Shown piece by piece: positions 26,422 through 34,485 of a DNA stretch of 64,000 nucleotides. The DNA is taken from the NCBI GenBank assembly GCA_947599925.1, contig CANQFT010000001.1:62001-126000 (forward strand). The letters are read 5' to 3'. How positions within the stretch are numbered: the stretch's first letter is position 1; each line of letters opens with the position of its first letter. The DNA comes from an uncultured Oscillospiraceae bacterium. GTDB lineage: Bacteria; Bacillota; Clostridia; Oscillospirales; Oscillospiraceae. The notes below the pieces were generated by a model that saw only the letters and a list, made by a program, of their open reading frames with translations, ran no database searches and had not been told where the DNA came from. Both the position numbers and the translations under genes were made by a program.

Positions 26422-28128
26422 ATGTCTCAAACCTCTGCGCCGGTGAAGGAGAGACGGAAATTTCCGGTCAAGAAGCTGATCAAGTGGGTCGTGCTCCTGG
26501 CCGTGCTGGGCGTGGCCGGGTTTCTGGTCCTGCGGCACTTCACAGCCGGAGAGGGCGACCGCTCCGCCGGAGGCGACGTGGCCCGGATCACCGCACAGGT
26601 GGAGCGGCGCACCATCACCAGCTCTCTGAGCGGCAGCGGCACGCTCCAACCGGCCGCCTCCTATACGGTCACGACCCTGGTCCAAGGGGACATCCTCTCC
26701 GACACCTTCCAGGAGGGGGACCTGGTGGAAGAGGGGCAGGTCCTCTACCAAATCGACAGCTCGGACGCCGCCAACAACATCGAAAAGGCCCAGCTCTCCT
26801 TGTCCCAGGCCCAGAGGAGCTACAACAACACCCTGCAGGACCGCTACATCACCTCCGACGCCTCCGGGCAGGTCTACTCTTTGGAGGTAGAGGAGGGGGA
26901 CAAGGTCAACAACGGCCAGACCATCGCCCTGCTCCGGGACAGCTCGGTGATGACCCTGGAACTTCCCTTCCCCGCCGATGACGCCAAGGGCTTTTTCGTG
27001 GGCCAGACCGCCCAGGTCACTCTGGACGGCTCCTTTGAGGTGCTGACCGGGACGGTGACGGCGGTGGCCGCCACCGACACCGTGGCGGCGGGCAACTCCA
27101 TCCAGCGCGCCGTCACCATCGGGGTGGAGAACCCCGGCGGGCTCTCCACCGGCCAGGCCGCCGCCGCGGAGGTCAACGGCGTGGGCTGCGCGGCCAGCGG
27201 CGTGTTTTCCTACCGCGCCCAGTCCGCCGTCACCGCCTCCGCCTCCGGGACCATCACCCAGCTGAACATCCGGGAAGGGGACTGGGTGACCAGCGGCCAG
27301 ACCGTGGCCGTCTTGGGCGGCGACGACCTGAACAACTCCATCCAGAACGCCCAGGACTCCCTGCGAAACGCGGAGCTGTCCATGGAGAACACCCAGGAAC
27401 AGCTGGAGAACTACACCATCACCGCCCCGGTCAGCGGCACGGTGGTGGACAAGAACAAAAAGGCCGGGGAGACCATCTCCAACGCCAGCGCGGACCAGAC
27501 CCTCTGCACCATCTATGACCTGTCCTATCTGGAGATGACCCTGGCCATCGACGAGCTGGACATCAGCAAGGTGGCGGTGGGCCAGAAGGTCAGCATCACC
27601 TCCGACTCGGTGGAGGGAAAGAGCTACACCGGCGTCGTCACCAAGGTCTCGGTGGTGGGCGCCACCTCCATGGGCATCACCTCCTATCCCGCCACCATCC
27701 GCATCGACGAGACCGACGGTCTGCTTCCGGGGATGAATGTGGACGCGGAGATCGTGCTCAGCCAGGTGGAGGACGCCCTGACCATCCCCTCCGCCGCTCT
27801 GGAGCGGGGGAACCGCGTGCTGATCCCCGAAACCTCTCCCAGCGCAGCCAACGCCCTGGCCGACCAGGAGGCCCCGGAGGGGTACGTCTACGTCCAGGTG
27901 GAGACCGGCGCCAGCGACGACAGCTACATTGAGATCACCTCCGGTCTCCAAGAGGGGGACAGCGTGGCCTACACCCCCGCCACGGGAGAGAGCAGTGAGA
28001 TACCCTTTGGAATGCCCGGCGCCATGGGCGGGATGAATATGCCCGGCGGCGGATCCTTCGGCGGAGAACGCGGCGCCGGGGGCTTCAGCGGCAACCCCAA
28101 CCGGGGCGGGAACTTTGGGGGGCGCTGA
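26422..28128 (+). CDS. HlyD/MacA-family adaptor subunit of an ABC exporter
   Basis: 568 residues. One N-terminal membrane anchor (KWVVLLAVLGVAGFLVLRHF), two lipoyl/barrel-sandwich halves (GDLVEEGQVLYQIDSSDAAN; ITAPVSGTVVDKNKKAGETI) around coiled-coil segments, a beta-barrel part, and a Gly/Met-rich tail (GGMNMPGGGSFGGERGAGG). MacA-type proteins link the ATPase/permease to the outside. It is longer than usual (370-400) because of a duplicated lipoyl-like section and the tail. ATG 26422 follows AAAGGGGG; the ORF-track start is far upstream in non-coding DNA. Next gene starts 2 nt after the stop. Confidence 0.88.
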   Translation: MSQTSAPVKERRKFPVKKLIKWVVLLAVLGVAGFLVLRHFTAGEGDRSAGGDVARITAQVERRTITSSLSGSGTLQPAASYTVTTLVQGDILSDTFQEGDLVEEGQVLYQIDSSDAANNIEKAQLSLSQAQRSYNNTLQDRYITSDASGQVYSLEVEEGDKVNNGQTIALLRDSSVMTLELPFPADDAKGFFVGQTAQVTLDGSFEVLTGTVTAVAATDTVAAGNSIQRAVTIGVENPGGLSTGQAAAAEVNGVGCAASGVFSYRAQSAVTASASGTITQLNIREGDWVTSGQTVAVLGGDDLNNSIQNAQDSLRNAELSMENTQEQLENYTITAPVSGTVVDKNKKAGETISNASADQTLCTIYDLSYLEMTLAIDELDISKVAVGQKVSITSDSVEGKSYTGVVTKVSVVGATSMGITSYPATIRIDETDGLLPGMNVDAEIVLSQVEDALTIPSAALERGNRVLIPETSPSAANALADQEAPEGYVYVQVETGASDDSYIEITSGLQEGDSVAYTPATGESSEIPFGMPGAMGGMNMPGGGSFGGERGAGGFSGNPNRGGNFGGR

Positions 28129-28130
28129 GC

Positions 28131-28868
28131 ATGGAGGCCCTGATCGAATTTCGCCAGGTCTGTAAGTTTTACCGCATGGGCGAGGAGACGGTGGTGGCCG
28201 CCGACCACATCGACATGACCATCCAGCGGGGAGAGTTCGTCGCCATCGTGGGCCAGTCCGGTTCCGGCAAGAGCACCTGCATGAACATCATCGGCTGTCT
28301 GGACGTTCCCTCCGAGGGGGTCTACCTGCTGGACGGGCAGGATGTGGGCCGGCTCTCCACCAAAAAGCTGGCCGCCATCCGCAACAAGATGCTGGGCTTT
28401 ATCTTTCAGCAGTATAACCTTCTGCCCAAGCAGAGCATTCTGGAAAACGTGGAGGTGCCCTTGATGTACGCGGGCGTGCCCCGGGGAGAGCGGCGGCGGC
28501 GGGCCATGGAGGTACTGGAGCAAGTTGGCCTGGCCGACAAGTACCGCCACCGGCCCAGCCAGCTCTCCGGCGGCCAGCAGCAGCGGGCGTCCATCGCCAG
28601 GGCGCTGGCCGGACGGCCCGCCATCATCCTGGCTGACGAGCCCACCGGCGCTTTGGACAGTCACACCGGCCGGGAAGTGCTGGCCATGCTCCAGGACGTC
28701 CACCGCCAGGGCAACACCGTCGTCCTGATCACCCACGACAACTCCATCGCCTGCGAGGCCCAGCGCATCATCCGCCTGGAGGACGGCCGGGTGGTCTACG
28801 ACGGGGACCCCCGCGCGCCCCAGGCCGTGGTACGCCACCGTTCCGGCGGAGAGGGGGGAGCCCGGTGA
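28131..28868 (+). CDS. ABC exporter ATP-binding protein (MacB/LolD class)
   Basis: 245 residues. Walker [14 protein letters not shown]-loop FQQYNLLP, signature [15 protein letters not shown], Walker [13 protein letters not shown] and switch His (LITHDN) are all intact. The sequence is of the MacB/LolD/SalX class that works with FtsX-type permeases, usually exporting peptides, antibiotics or lipoproteins. Overlaps the permease start by 4 nt (GTGA). Confidence 0.94.
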   Translation: MEALIEFRQVCKFYRMGEETVVAADHIDMTIQRGEFVAIVGQSGSGKSTCMNIIGCLDVPSEGVYLLDGQDVGRLSTKKLAAIRNKMLGFIFQQYNLLPKQSILENVEVPLMYAGVPRGERRRRAMEVLEQVGLADKYRHRPSQLSGGQQQRASIARALAGRPAIILADEPTGALDSHTGREVLAMLQDVHRQGNTVVLITHDNSIACEAQRIIRLEDGRVVYDGDPRAPQAVVRHRSGGEGGAR

Positions 28869-30058
28869 GCATTTTGGAGACCTTCGGCCTGGCCCTGCAA
28901 AATATCTGGGCCAGCAAGATCCGCACCCTGCTGACCATGCTGGGCATTATCATCGGCGTCACCGCCGTGATCGTCATCGTGGGGCTGGGAAACGGGATGC
29001 AGAACTATATGCGCGACTCCTTTGCCTCTCTGGGCACCAATCAGCTCACCGTGATGATCTCCGGCCGCGGCTCCTCCAGAAGCATCTCTGTGGATGAGAT
29101 GTACCAGCTGGTGGAGGATCACGCCTCCTTGCTGGAGGGGCTCTCCCCCACCGTGCCCGTGATGGGGCAGATCAAGGTGGACACCGAGACCCTCTCCTCC
29201 TCCGTCACCGGCGTGGGGGAGGACTATCTGGATATGAAGGGCCTCACCCTGGCCCAAGGCCGGGGGCTCCAGTACGCGGACGTCGCCGAGCGGCGCACCG
29301 TGTGCGTGGTGGGGGCCTATGTGGCCCGGGAGTATTTTCAAAATAACGCCGTGGGCCAGACCCTGCGGGTCAACGGCAGGAAGGTGAACATCGTCGGGGT
29401 CCTGGAACAGCAGGAGGAGGACATGGACGAGGGCGGGAGCGACGACTGCCTCTATCTGCCCTATTCCACCGCCTCTCGCTTCTTCTCCGGCGGGCAGGTG
29501 AGCAGTTATATGGTGACGGTGACCGACGAGGACCGCATCAACGACGCCCAGACCGTCTTAGAGGACGCCCTCTACGCCGTCTTTGGCGACAGCGACTCCT
29601 ACACCGTGTCCAACATGGCGGCGGCGCTGGAGACCATGAACTCCATGATCGGCATGGTCATCACCATCCTGGCCCTCATCGCCGGGATCTCCCTTTTGGT
29701 GGGCGGCATCGGCATTATGAATATCATGCTGGTCTCGGTGAGTGAGCGCACACGGGAGATCGGCATCCGAAAGGCGCTGGGGGCGCGGGAAGGGGTCATC
29801 CTCCGGCAGTTCGTCATCGAGGCGGCCACCACCTCCGGCCTGGGCGGACTGTTTGGCATCGCCCTGGGCTACCTTCTCTCGCGGGTGGCCACCGTGGTGA
29901 TCACCAACCTCACCGAGACGGCCATCACCGTCTCCCCATCCCTGGCGGCGGTGGCCATGGCCTCCGGCATCTCCATCGCCATCGGCGTGCTGTTTGGCTT
30001 TCTCCCCGCGCGCAAGGCGGCCCGGCTCAACCCCATCGACGCTTTGAGATACGATTAA
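28865..30058 (+). CDS. ABC exporter permease (MacB/FtsX family)
   Basis: 397 residues. N-terminal membrane helix (RTLLTMLGIIIGVTAVIVIVGLGNG), a MacB-type extracytoplasmic domain (residues about 50-260) and three C-terminal membrane segments with the FtsX signature VSVSERTREIGIRKALGAR. Starts with GTG inside the ATPase stop. With the adaptor and ATPase it makes a complete MacAB-like exporter; substrate unknown, with an antimicrobial peptide or antibiotic the best guess from the two-component context. Confidence 0.92.
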   Translation: MSILETFGLALQNIWASKIRTLLTMLGIIIGVTAVIVIVGLGNGMQNYMRDSFASLGTNQLTVMISGRGSSRSISVDEMYQLVEDHASLLEGLSPTVPVMGQIKVDTETLSSSVTGVGEDYLDMKGLTLAQGRGLQYADVAERRTVCVVGAYVAREYFQNNAVGQTLRVNGRKVNIVGVLEQQEEDMDEGGSDDCLYLPYSTASRFFSGGQVSSYMVTVTDEDRINDAQTVLEDALYAVFGDSDSYTVSNMAAALETMNSMIGMVITILALIAGISLLVGGIGIMNIMLVSVSERTREIGIRKALGAREGVILRQFVIEAATTSGLGGLFGIALGYLLSRVATVVITNLTETAITVSPSLAAVAMASGISIAIGVLFGFLPARKAARLNPIDALRYD

Positions 30059-30072
30059 AGGAGTGCTGCTTT

Positions 30073-32277
30073 ATGAAACGATGGATCTCTTTCGCGCTGG
30101 CGCTGTGCCTGTTGACGGCGCTGATCCCGTCCGTACAGGCCGCCGGATCGGACAGCGGGGACGACGCGGTGGCCTGTCTGAAGGCGCTGGACATCTTGGA
30201 GGGGGACGGGACGGGCGATCTGAAGCTGTCCGCGCCAGTCACCCGCGCCGCCTTCGCCAAGCTGTTGGCGGCCACCTCTCCCTACCGGGACGACCTGGGC
30301 GGCCAGGGAGCGGGCTACTCGCTCTTCACCGATGTGAAAAGCGGCCATTGGGCCGGCGGATATATCAAGCTGTGCCTGGATAACGGCTGGATGATCGGCT
30401 ATACCGACGGCTCTTTCCGCCCAGACGACCCCGTCTCCTTGGAGGAGGCGTGTACCGCCGGACTGCGGCTGTTGGGCTATGCCAGCGCCGACCTCTCCGG
30501 CCCCTTCCCCGCCGCGCAGCTCAACAAGGCCGCCGCCGTGGGACTGCGGGACGGCCTCGCCGCCCAGCAGGGCCAGGAGCTCACCCGTGAGGAGTGCGTC
30601 CGGCTCTTTTACAACCTCCTCACCTGCAAGACCCCGCAGGGCCAAGTCTACGCCTCCACGCTGGGCCTCCCGCTGGACAGCGACGGGGAGGTGGACTACC
30701 TGGCGGCGGTGAAGGAGGACCTGGAGGGGCCCTTCCTCAGCGGGGAGACCGAGCCCGCCCTGCCCGCCGCTCCAGAGGTGATCTACCTCAACGGCCAGCG
30801 GGTGTCCGACATCCTCTGGCAGAAGGACGATGTGTACTACTACGCCCACGGCTACCTGTGGGTCTACCGTGAGCCGGTCTACGGCCAGATCTCCGCGCTG
30901 AACCCCACCGCGGCCGACCCGGAGACGGTGAGCGTCAACAACAAGACCTATACGCTGTCCGGCAGCGCGGTGAAAGAACAGCTCTCCGCCCTGGGCTCCA
31001 GGGCGGTGGGGGCCAGCGTGACGCTGCTGCTGGGCATGGACGGCCAAGTGGCCGCCGTCCGCGCCGTCAGCGGGCCCTTTGTGGCGGGGGATGCCGACAC
31101 GCTGGGCTTTGCGCCCCGGACGGTCTACCGGGACGGCGCGCTCTCCAACAGCGCCGCGCTTTCCAAGTACGACGTCTACTATTATAGCGCCGATGAATCC
31201 GCCCTTTGGATCTACACCGACCGGGTCTCCGGCAGGATCCAGGCGCTGACGCCCAGCCTGTCAGCCCCCACCGCCGTCACCATCTCCGGCCAGAGCTACA
31301 CCCTTGCCACCGACGCCCTGTCCCGGAAGCTGTCCAGCCTCAACGGCAAGTGGACAGACCGGTTCGTCACCCTGCTTTTGGGCATGGACGGCACGGTGGT
31401 GGAGGTGCTGACCGACGAGGCGGTAGAGGCCACCTACTACGGCGTGGTGCAGTCGGCTGTCAAGACGGCGGCGGACGGCGCGGTGGAGTGGCAGATCACC
31501 CTGCTGTGTACCGATGGCCGCCAGCACACCTTCTCCGCCGGCGCCGACAGGACCTGGGAGACGGGCGACCTGGCCCGCGTGACGGTGGACCAGGACGGGG
31601 CGGAGTTTGAGTCTCTCAGGAGGCGCGCCCTCTCCGGCACAGTGGACGCCGGCGCCTCCAAAGCGGGCAGTTACGCCCTCGCCGACAACGTCAAAGTCCT
31701 GGACGTGGACGAGGACGGAGACGGCGGGGCGGTGGAGCGCTCCGAGCTGGCGGGGCTGGCCCTCACGGAGAGCAACGTGCGCTACTACGAACTGAACGAC
31801 AGCGGCCAGGTGGAGCATCTGATCCTGCAAAACGCCACGGAGCTTTTGTGGGAGCACGGCCTGTTGACCAAAGTGGAGAGCAGTTCCCGCGACTCCATGA
31901 GCAGCACGACCCAGTACACCATCCTGATCGACGGCCAGAGCCGGACCTACTCCCTCAGCGGCCAGAGTTTCCCCGTCACGGCGGGCCAGGGCGTGGCGGT
32001 GCGCTTCTCCGCCGCGGGCGCGATCGTGGGGATGCGCGCCCTGACCGCGGTGGAACTGGCCGAGGTCCGGCCCTCCTCCGGCGCCGCCGTGGGCGCCGAC
32101 GGCCAGAGCTATGACTTGGCGGGCGAGGTGAGCGTCTGCCTGCGGGCCGCGGACTGGAACTACTACGCCCTGGAGCGGGAGGACCTCAAGACCCTGAGCG
32201 CCGACGACTACACCTTGACCGGCTACTACGACACGGCCCAGGGAAAGCTCCAGGTCATCCTGGCCCGACAAAAATAA
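30073..32277 (+). CDS. secreted S-layer-homology (SLH) domain protein of unknown function
   Basis: 734 residues. Signal peptide MKRWISFALALCLLTALIPSVQA, then about two SLH repeats (ALDILEGDGTGDLKLSAPVTRAAFAKLL; YIKLCLDNGWMIGYTDGSFRPDDPVSLEEACTAGLRLLG). The rest is a run of roughly 110-residue beta-rich units in which SVTLLLGMDGQVAAVRAV and FVTLLLGMDGTVVEVLTD recur, plus YYYAHGYLWVY / YYYSADESALWIY. SLH domains bind pyruvylated cell-wall polymers. It is 14 nt after the permease, so probably in the same operon; it might shield or sense at the cell wall next to the exporter (inference). Confidence 0.8.
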   Translation: MKRWISFALALCLLTALIPSVQAAGSDSGDDAVACLKALDILEGDGTGDLKLSAPVTRAAFAKLLAATSPYRDDLGGQGAGYSLFTDVKSGHWAGGYIKLCLDNGWMIGYTDGSFRPDDPVSLEEACTAGLRLLGYASADLSGPFPAAQLNKAAAVGLRDGLAAQQGQELTREECVRLFYNLLTCKTPQGQVYASTLGLPLDSDGEVDYLAAVKEDLEGPFLSGETEPALPAAPEVIYLNGQRVSDILWQKDDVYYYAHGYLWVYREPVYGQISALNPTAADPETVSVNNKTYTLSGSAVKEQLSALGSRAVGASVTLLLGMDGQVAAVRAVSGPFVAGDADTLGFAPRTVYRDGALSNSAALSKYDVYYYSADESALWIYTDRVSGRIQALTPSLSAPTAVTISGQSYTLATDALSRKLSSLNGKWTDRFVTLLLGMDGTVVEVLTDEAVEATYYGVVQSAVKTAADGAVEWQITLLCTDGRQHTFSAGADRTWETGDLARVTVDQDGAEFESLRRRALSGTVDAGASKAGSYALADNVKVLDVDEDGDGGAVERSELAGLALTESNVRYYELNDSGQVEHLILQNATELLWEHGLLTKVESSSRDSMSSTTQYTILIDGQSRTYSLSGQSFPVTAGQGVAVRFSAAGAIVGMRALTAVELAEVRPSSGAAVGADGQSYDLAGEVSVCLRAADWNYYALEREDLKTLSADDYTLTGYYDTAQGKLQVILARQK

Positions 32278-32298
32278 CCCCAGCGGGCGAATATGCAA

Positions 32299-32331
32299 AA
32301 AGGGCGGGGCGCATCACGCGCCCCGCCCTTT
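32299..32331 (+). terminator. rho-independent terminator after the SLH gene
   Basis: AAAGGGCGGGGCGC - atcac - GCGCCCCGCCCTTT, 14-bp perfect stem. The T-run is short (TTT), with an A-run on the other side, so it could serve both this gene and the convergent one. Confidence 0.75.
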
Positions 32332-32365
32332 CATCCGCTCACCCGCAGGAACCACAAAATCGTCC

Positions 32366-32920
32366 CTAACGCAGTTTGAATATGTGCATGATGCGCCAGT
32401 CCTCGTGTTCTATCGCACCCGCCATATGCCGATCCAGCCAATGCAGCTTTTGGCAAAATCGTTCCGCGATCTCGACCCTGTCAAAGAGGCCCTGCGCGTT
32501 GAGCTGCGTCCCATAAAAACGATTCAACTCTCTGAACATTTTCCCGTCCGCATCGCTGGGCGTGCCATTTATATGAAAGAGCCCCTCTCCCAGCATGGAG
32601 TATCCGCCGAAGCCTGTGACGTCTACGCCATAATAGACAGACGGGTGAGGGCATTCTTTTGCCGCGTCAAACCAGATGACCTCAAAGTCATCTCCTGTTT
32701 GCTCACTGCATGACCTGGCAAGCTCCCGCAGCTCCTGCACAGACAGCTGTTTGCCGATCCCCATATCCTCGCTCTCATAGTATTCGATATACTTTTTCCA
32801 AAGGGTCATATACGCATCGCTCGCCGTATCGGACCCAGGCGGCTCACACCGATAGAGCCCCTTATAGGTTGGGCATACGTGCTCGGACATCGGCTTAGAC
32901 AGCACCTTATAAAACCCCAT
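32366..32920 (-). CDS. uncharacterised protein
   Basis: 184 residues, starting MGFYKVLSKPMSEHVCPTYKG. I do not recognise a family. Visible features: a predicted alpha/beta pattern, a Cys/His-containing stretch (AAKECPHPSVYYGVDVTGFGGYSMLGEGLFH) and an amphipathic C-terminal part (LFDRVEIAERFCQKLHWLDRHMAGAIEHEDW). No signal peptide or membrane segment. ATG 32920 has AAAGGAGG upstream; the ORF track extends 36 codons too far. It lies inside the spoVT element, opposite to its neighbours, with its own promoter. Confidence 0.65.
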   Translation of the reverse strand: MGFYKVLSKPMSEHVCPTYKGLYRCEPPGSDTASDAYMTLWKKYIEYYESEDMGIGKQLSVQELRELARSCSEQTGDDFEVIWFDAAKECPHPSVYYGVDVTGFGGYSMLGEGLFHINGTPSDADGKMFRELNRFYGTQLNAQGLFDRVEIAERFCQKLHWLDRHMAGAIEHEDWRIMHIFKLR

Positions 32921-32978
32921 CTGCGCGCGAACCTCCTTTGCTTGTCCGTTTTGCCGGTTGGTGGCCGTCGGCACCACA

Positions 32979-33007
32979 AGTATACACTGTTTCGCCGCGG
33001 CTGTCAC
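32979..33007 (-). promoter_or_regulatory. predicted sigma-A promoter of the uncharacterised gene
   Basis: On the minus strand: GTGACA, 17-nt spacer, TATACT, about 60 nt before ATG 32920. Confidence 0.5.
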
Positions 33008-33096
33008 TCCCTTTTTCCAGACGGCCAAAGCCGCCGGGCATCACGAGCGCCGTGCATAACACGCCCAAACTGGGAAAGGTTAACAGCGGGGGAGTG

Positions 33097-33363
33097 ATGC
33101 GGTTGGAGATCAACATCCGGGACCGTGACAAACTTGTGGAGATCTGGCTGACCAATGCCGAGAAAGACGACGAGGACCTGCAACGACGGCTCAGGCCCCT
33201 CTATCAGACCTGCCAAAAGCAGGGCTATCTGGCCGCTGTATTCAAATCGGGCAACGAGGGCCTGACCGCCCTCACCGGGACCCTGCTCACCTCCAACCGC
33301 AGGCGCATGGCGAACCAGGCGGCGCGCCAGGACGCTCCGCGGCCCATGGAACTCGCCCGGTAG
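33097..33363 (+). CDS. small mobile-element-type hypothetical protein
   Basis: About 88 residues: RLEINIRDRDKLVEIWLTNAEKDDEDLQRRLRPLYQTCQKQGYLAAVFKSG. From memory it resembles small proteins found in clostridial conjugative elements, but function is unknown. Two starts are possible: ATG 33097, and TTG 33103, which is better placed behind GGGGGAG. It lies left of the RhuM gene and is one candidate for an accessory or directionality factor of the recombinase (speculative). Confidence 0.5.
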   Translation: MRLEINIRDRDKLVEIWLTNAEKDDEDLQRRLRPLYQTCQKQGYLAAVFKSGNEGLTALTGTLLTSNRRRMANQAARQDAPRPMELAR

Positions 33364-33387
33364 CCCGCGGCCCCAATTCTTCCCAGG

Positions 33388-33416
33388 TTGTTATTTGTCC
33401 ATTTCTATGCTACAAT
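33388..33416 (+). promoter_or_regulatory. sigma-A promoter of the rhuM-recombinase operon
   Basis: TTGTTA, 17-nt spacer, TACAAT with extended -10 TGC immediately upstream; 34 nt before the RhuM start codon. Confidence 0.7.
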
Positions 33417-33450
33417 GTTATCACAATATAAACGGCGGAGGGCATTCGTT

Positions 33451-34485
33451 ATGGATAACAAGAGCGACGAGCTGATGAAAGTCGGCCAGGTACTGCTGTA
33501 CAGTGATAGCAACGGAAAAGAATTTGTGAGCGTGGTTTTCCAGGATGAGAACTTCTGGCTGACCCAAAGCGGGATGGCCCAGCTTTTTGCCTGTACCCCG
33601 GAGAACATTCTTCAGCACCTGAAAAACATCTACGCCGAGGAAGAACTGGAGCGGGAGGCAACGACTAAGAAATTCTTAGTGGTTCGCCAGGAGGGCGCCC
33701 GCCAGGTCCGGCGCGAACTGGAGCATTACAACCTGGACGCCATCATCGCCGTGGGCTACCGGGTGAACTCCAAGAAGGCCACCCGCTTCCGCCAGTGGGC
33801 CACCAGGACCCTGAAGGAGTACATCCAGAAGGGCTTTGTCCTCAACGACGAGCTGATGAAAAACGGCCGCCCCTTCGGCAAGGACTACTTCGACGAACTC
33901 CTGGAGCGCATTCGGGAAATCCGGGCCAGCGAGCGCCGGGCCTATCAGAAGATCGCCGACATCTTCGAGCAGTGCAGCTACGACTACGACAAGCGGAGCG
34001 ATACCACCAAGGCTTTTTACGCCTTTGTCCAAAACAAGCTCCACTTCGCCGTCACCGGCCAGACCGCCGCCGAGTTGATCGCGGAGCGGGCCACGCCGGA
34101 CAGCCCCACCATGGGCCTGACCACCTGGAAGGCCGCTCCCGATGGCAAGATCCTGAAAAGCGATACCCTCATCGCGAAAAACTACTTAAACGAGAAGGAG
34201 CTCTCCCGTCTCAACCGGCTGGTCACCATGTTCATCGACTACGCCGAGCTGATGGCGGAGGACCAGGTGCCCATGTCCATGGCGGACTGGCTGGCCGAGG
34301 CCGACCGCTTCCTGGCCCACAACCGCCAGAAGGTGCTGGAGGGCAAGGGCCGCGTTTCCCACGAGGAGGCGGCCAAAAAGGTGGGGGACATCTATGAGGA
34401 GTTCCGCAAAAAGCAGGACGCCGCCTACATCTCCGAGTTTGACCGCCAGACGGCGAAATACCTGAAGGGTGAAACCGATGATTGA
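33451..34485 (+). CDS. RhuM-family (virulence protein RhuM-like) protein
   Basis: 344 residues: FWLTQSGMAQLFACTPENILQHLKNIYAEEEL, YNLDAIIAVGYRVNSKKATRFRQWATRTLKEYIQKGFVLND, then a helical C-terminal half with AFYAFVQNKLHFAVTGQTAAELI. This is the RhuM family, common on mobile elements and sometimes linked to toxin-antitoxin or phage-defence functions; no activity is established. ATG 33451 follows GGAGGG at 8 nt. It overlaps the recombinase start by 8 nt, so the two are co-translated. Confidence 0.85.
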   Translation: MDNKSDELMKVGQVLLYSDSNGKEFVSVVFQDENFWLTQSGMAQLFACTPENILQHLKNIYAEEELEREATTKKFLVVRQEGARQVRRELEHYNLDAIIAVGYRVNSKKATRFRQWATRTLKEYIQKGFVLNDELMKNGRPFGKDYFDELLERIREIRASERRAYQKIADIFEQCSYDYDKRSDTTKAFYAFVQNKLHFAVTGQTAAELIAERATPDSPTMGLTTWKAAPDGKILKSDTLIAKNYLNEKELSRLNRLVTMFIDYAELMAEDQVPMSMADWLAEADRFLAHNRQKVLEGKGRVSHEEAAKKVGDIYEEFRKKQDAAYISEFDRQTAKYLKGETDD

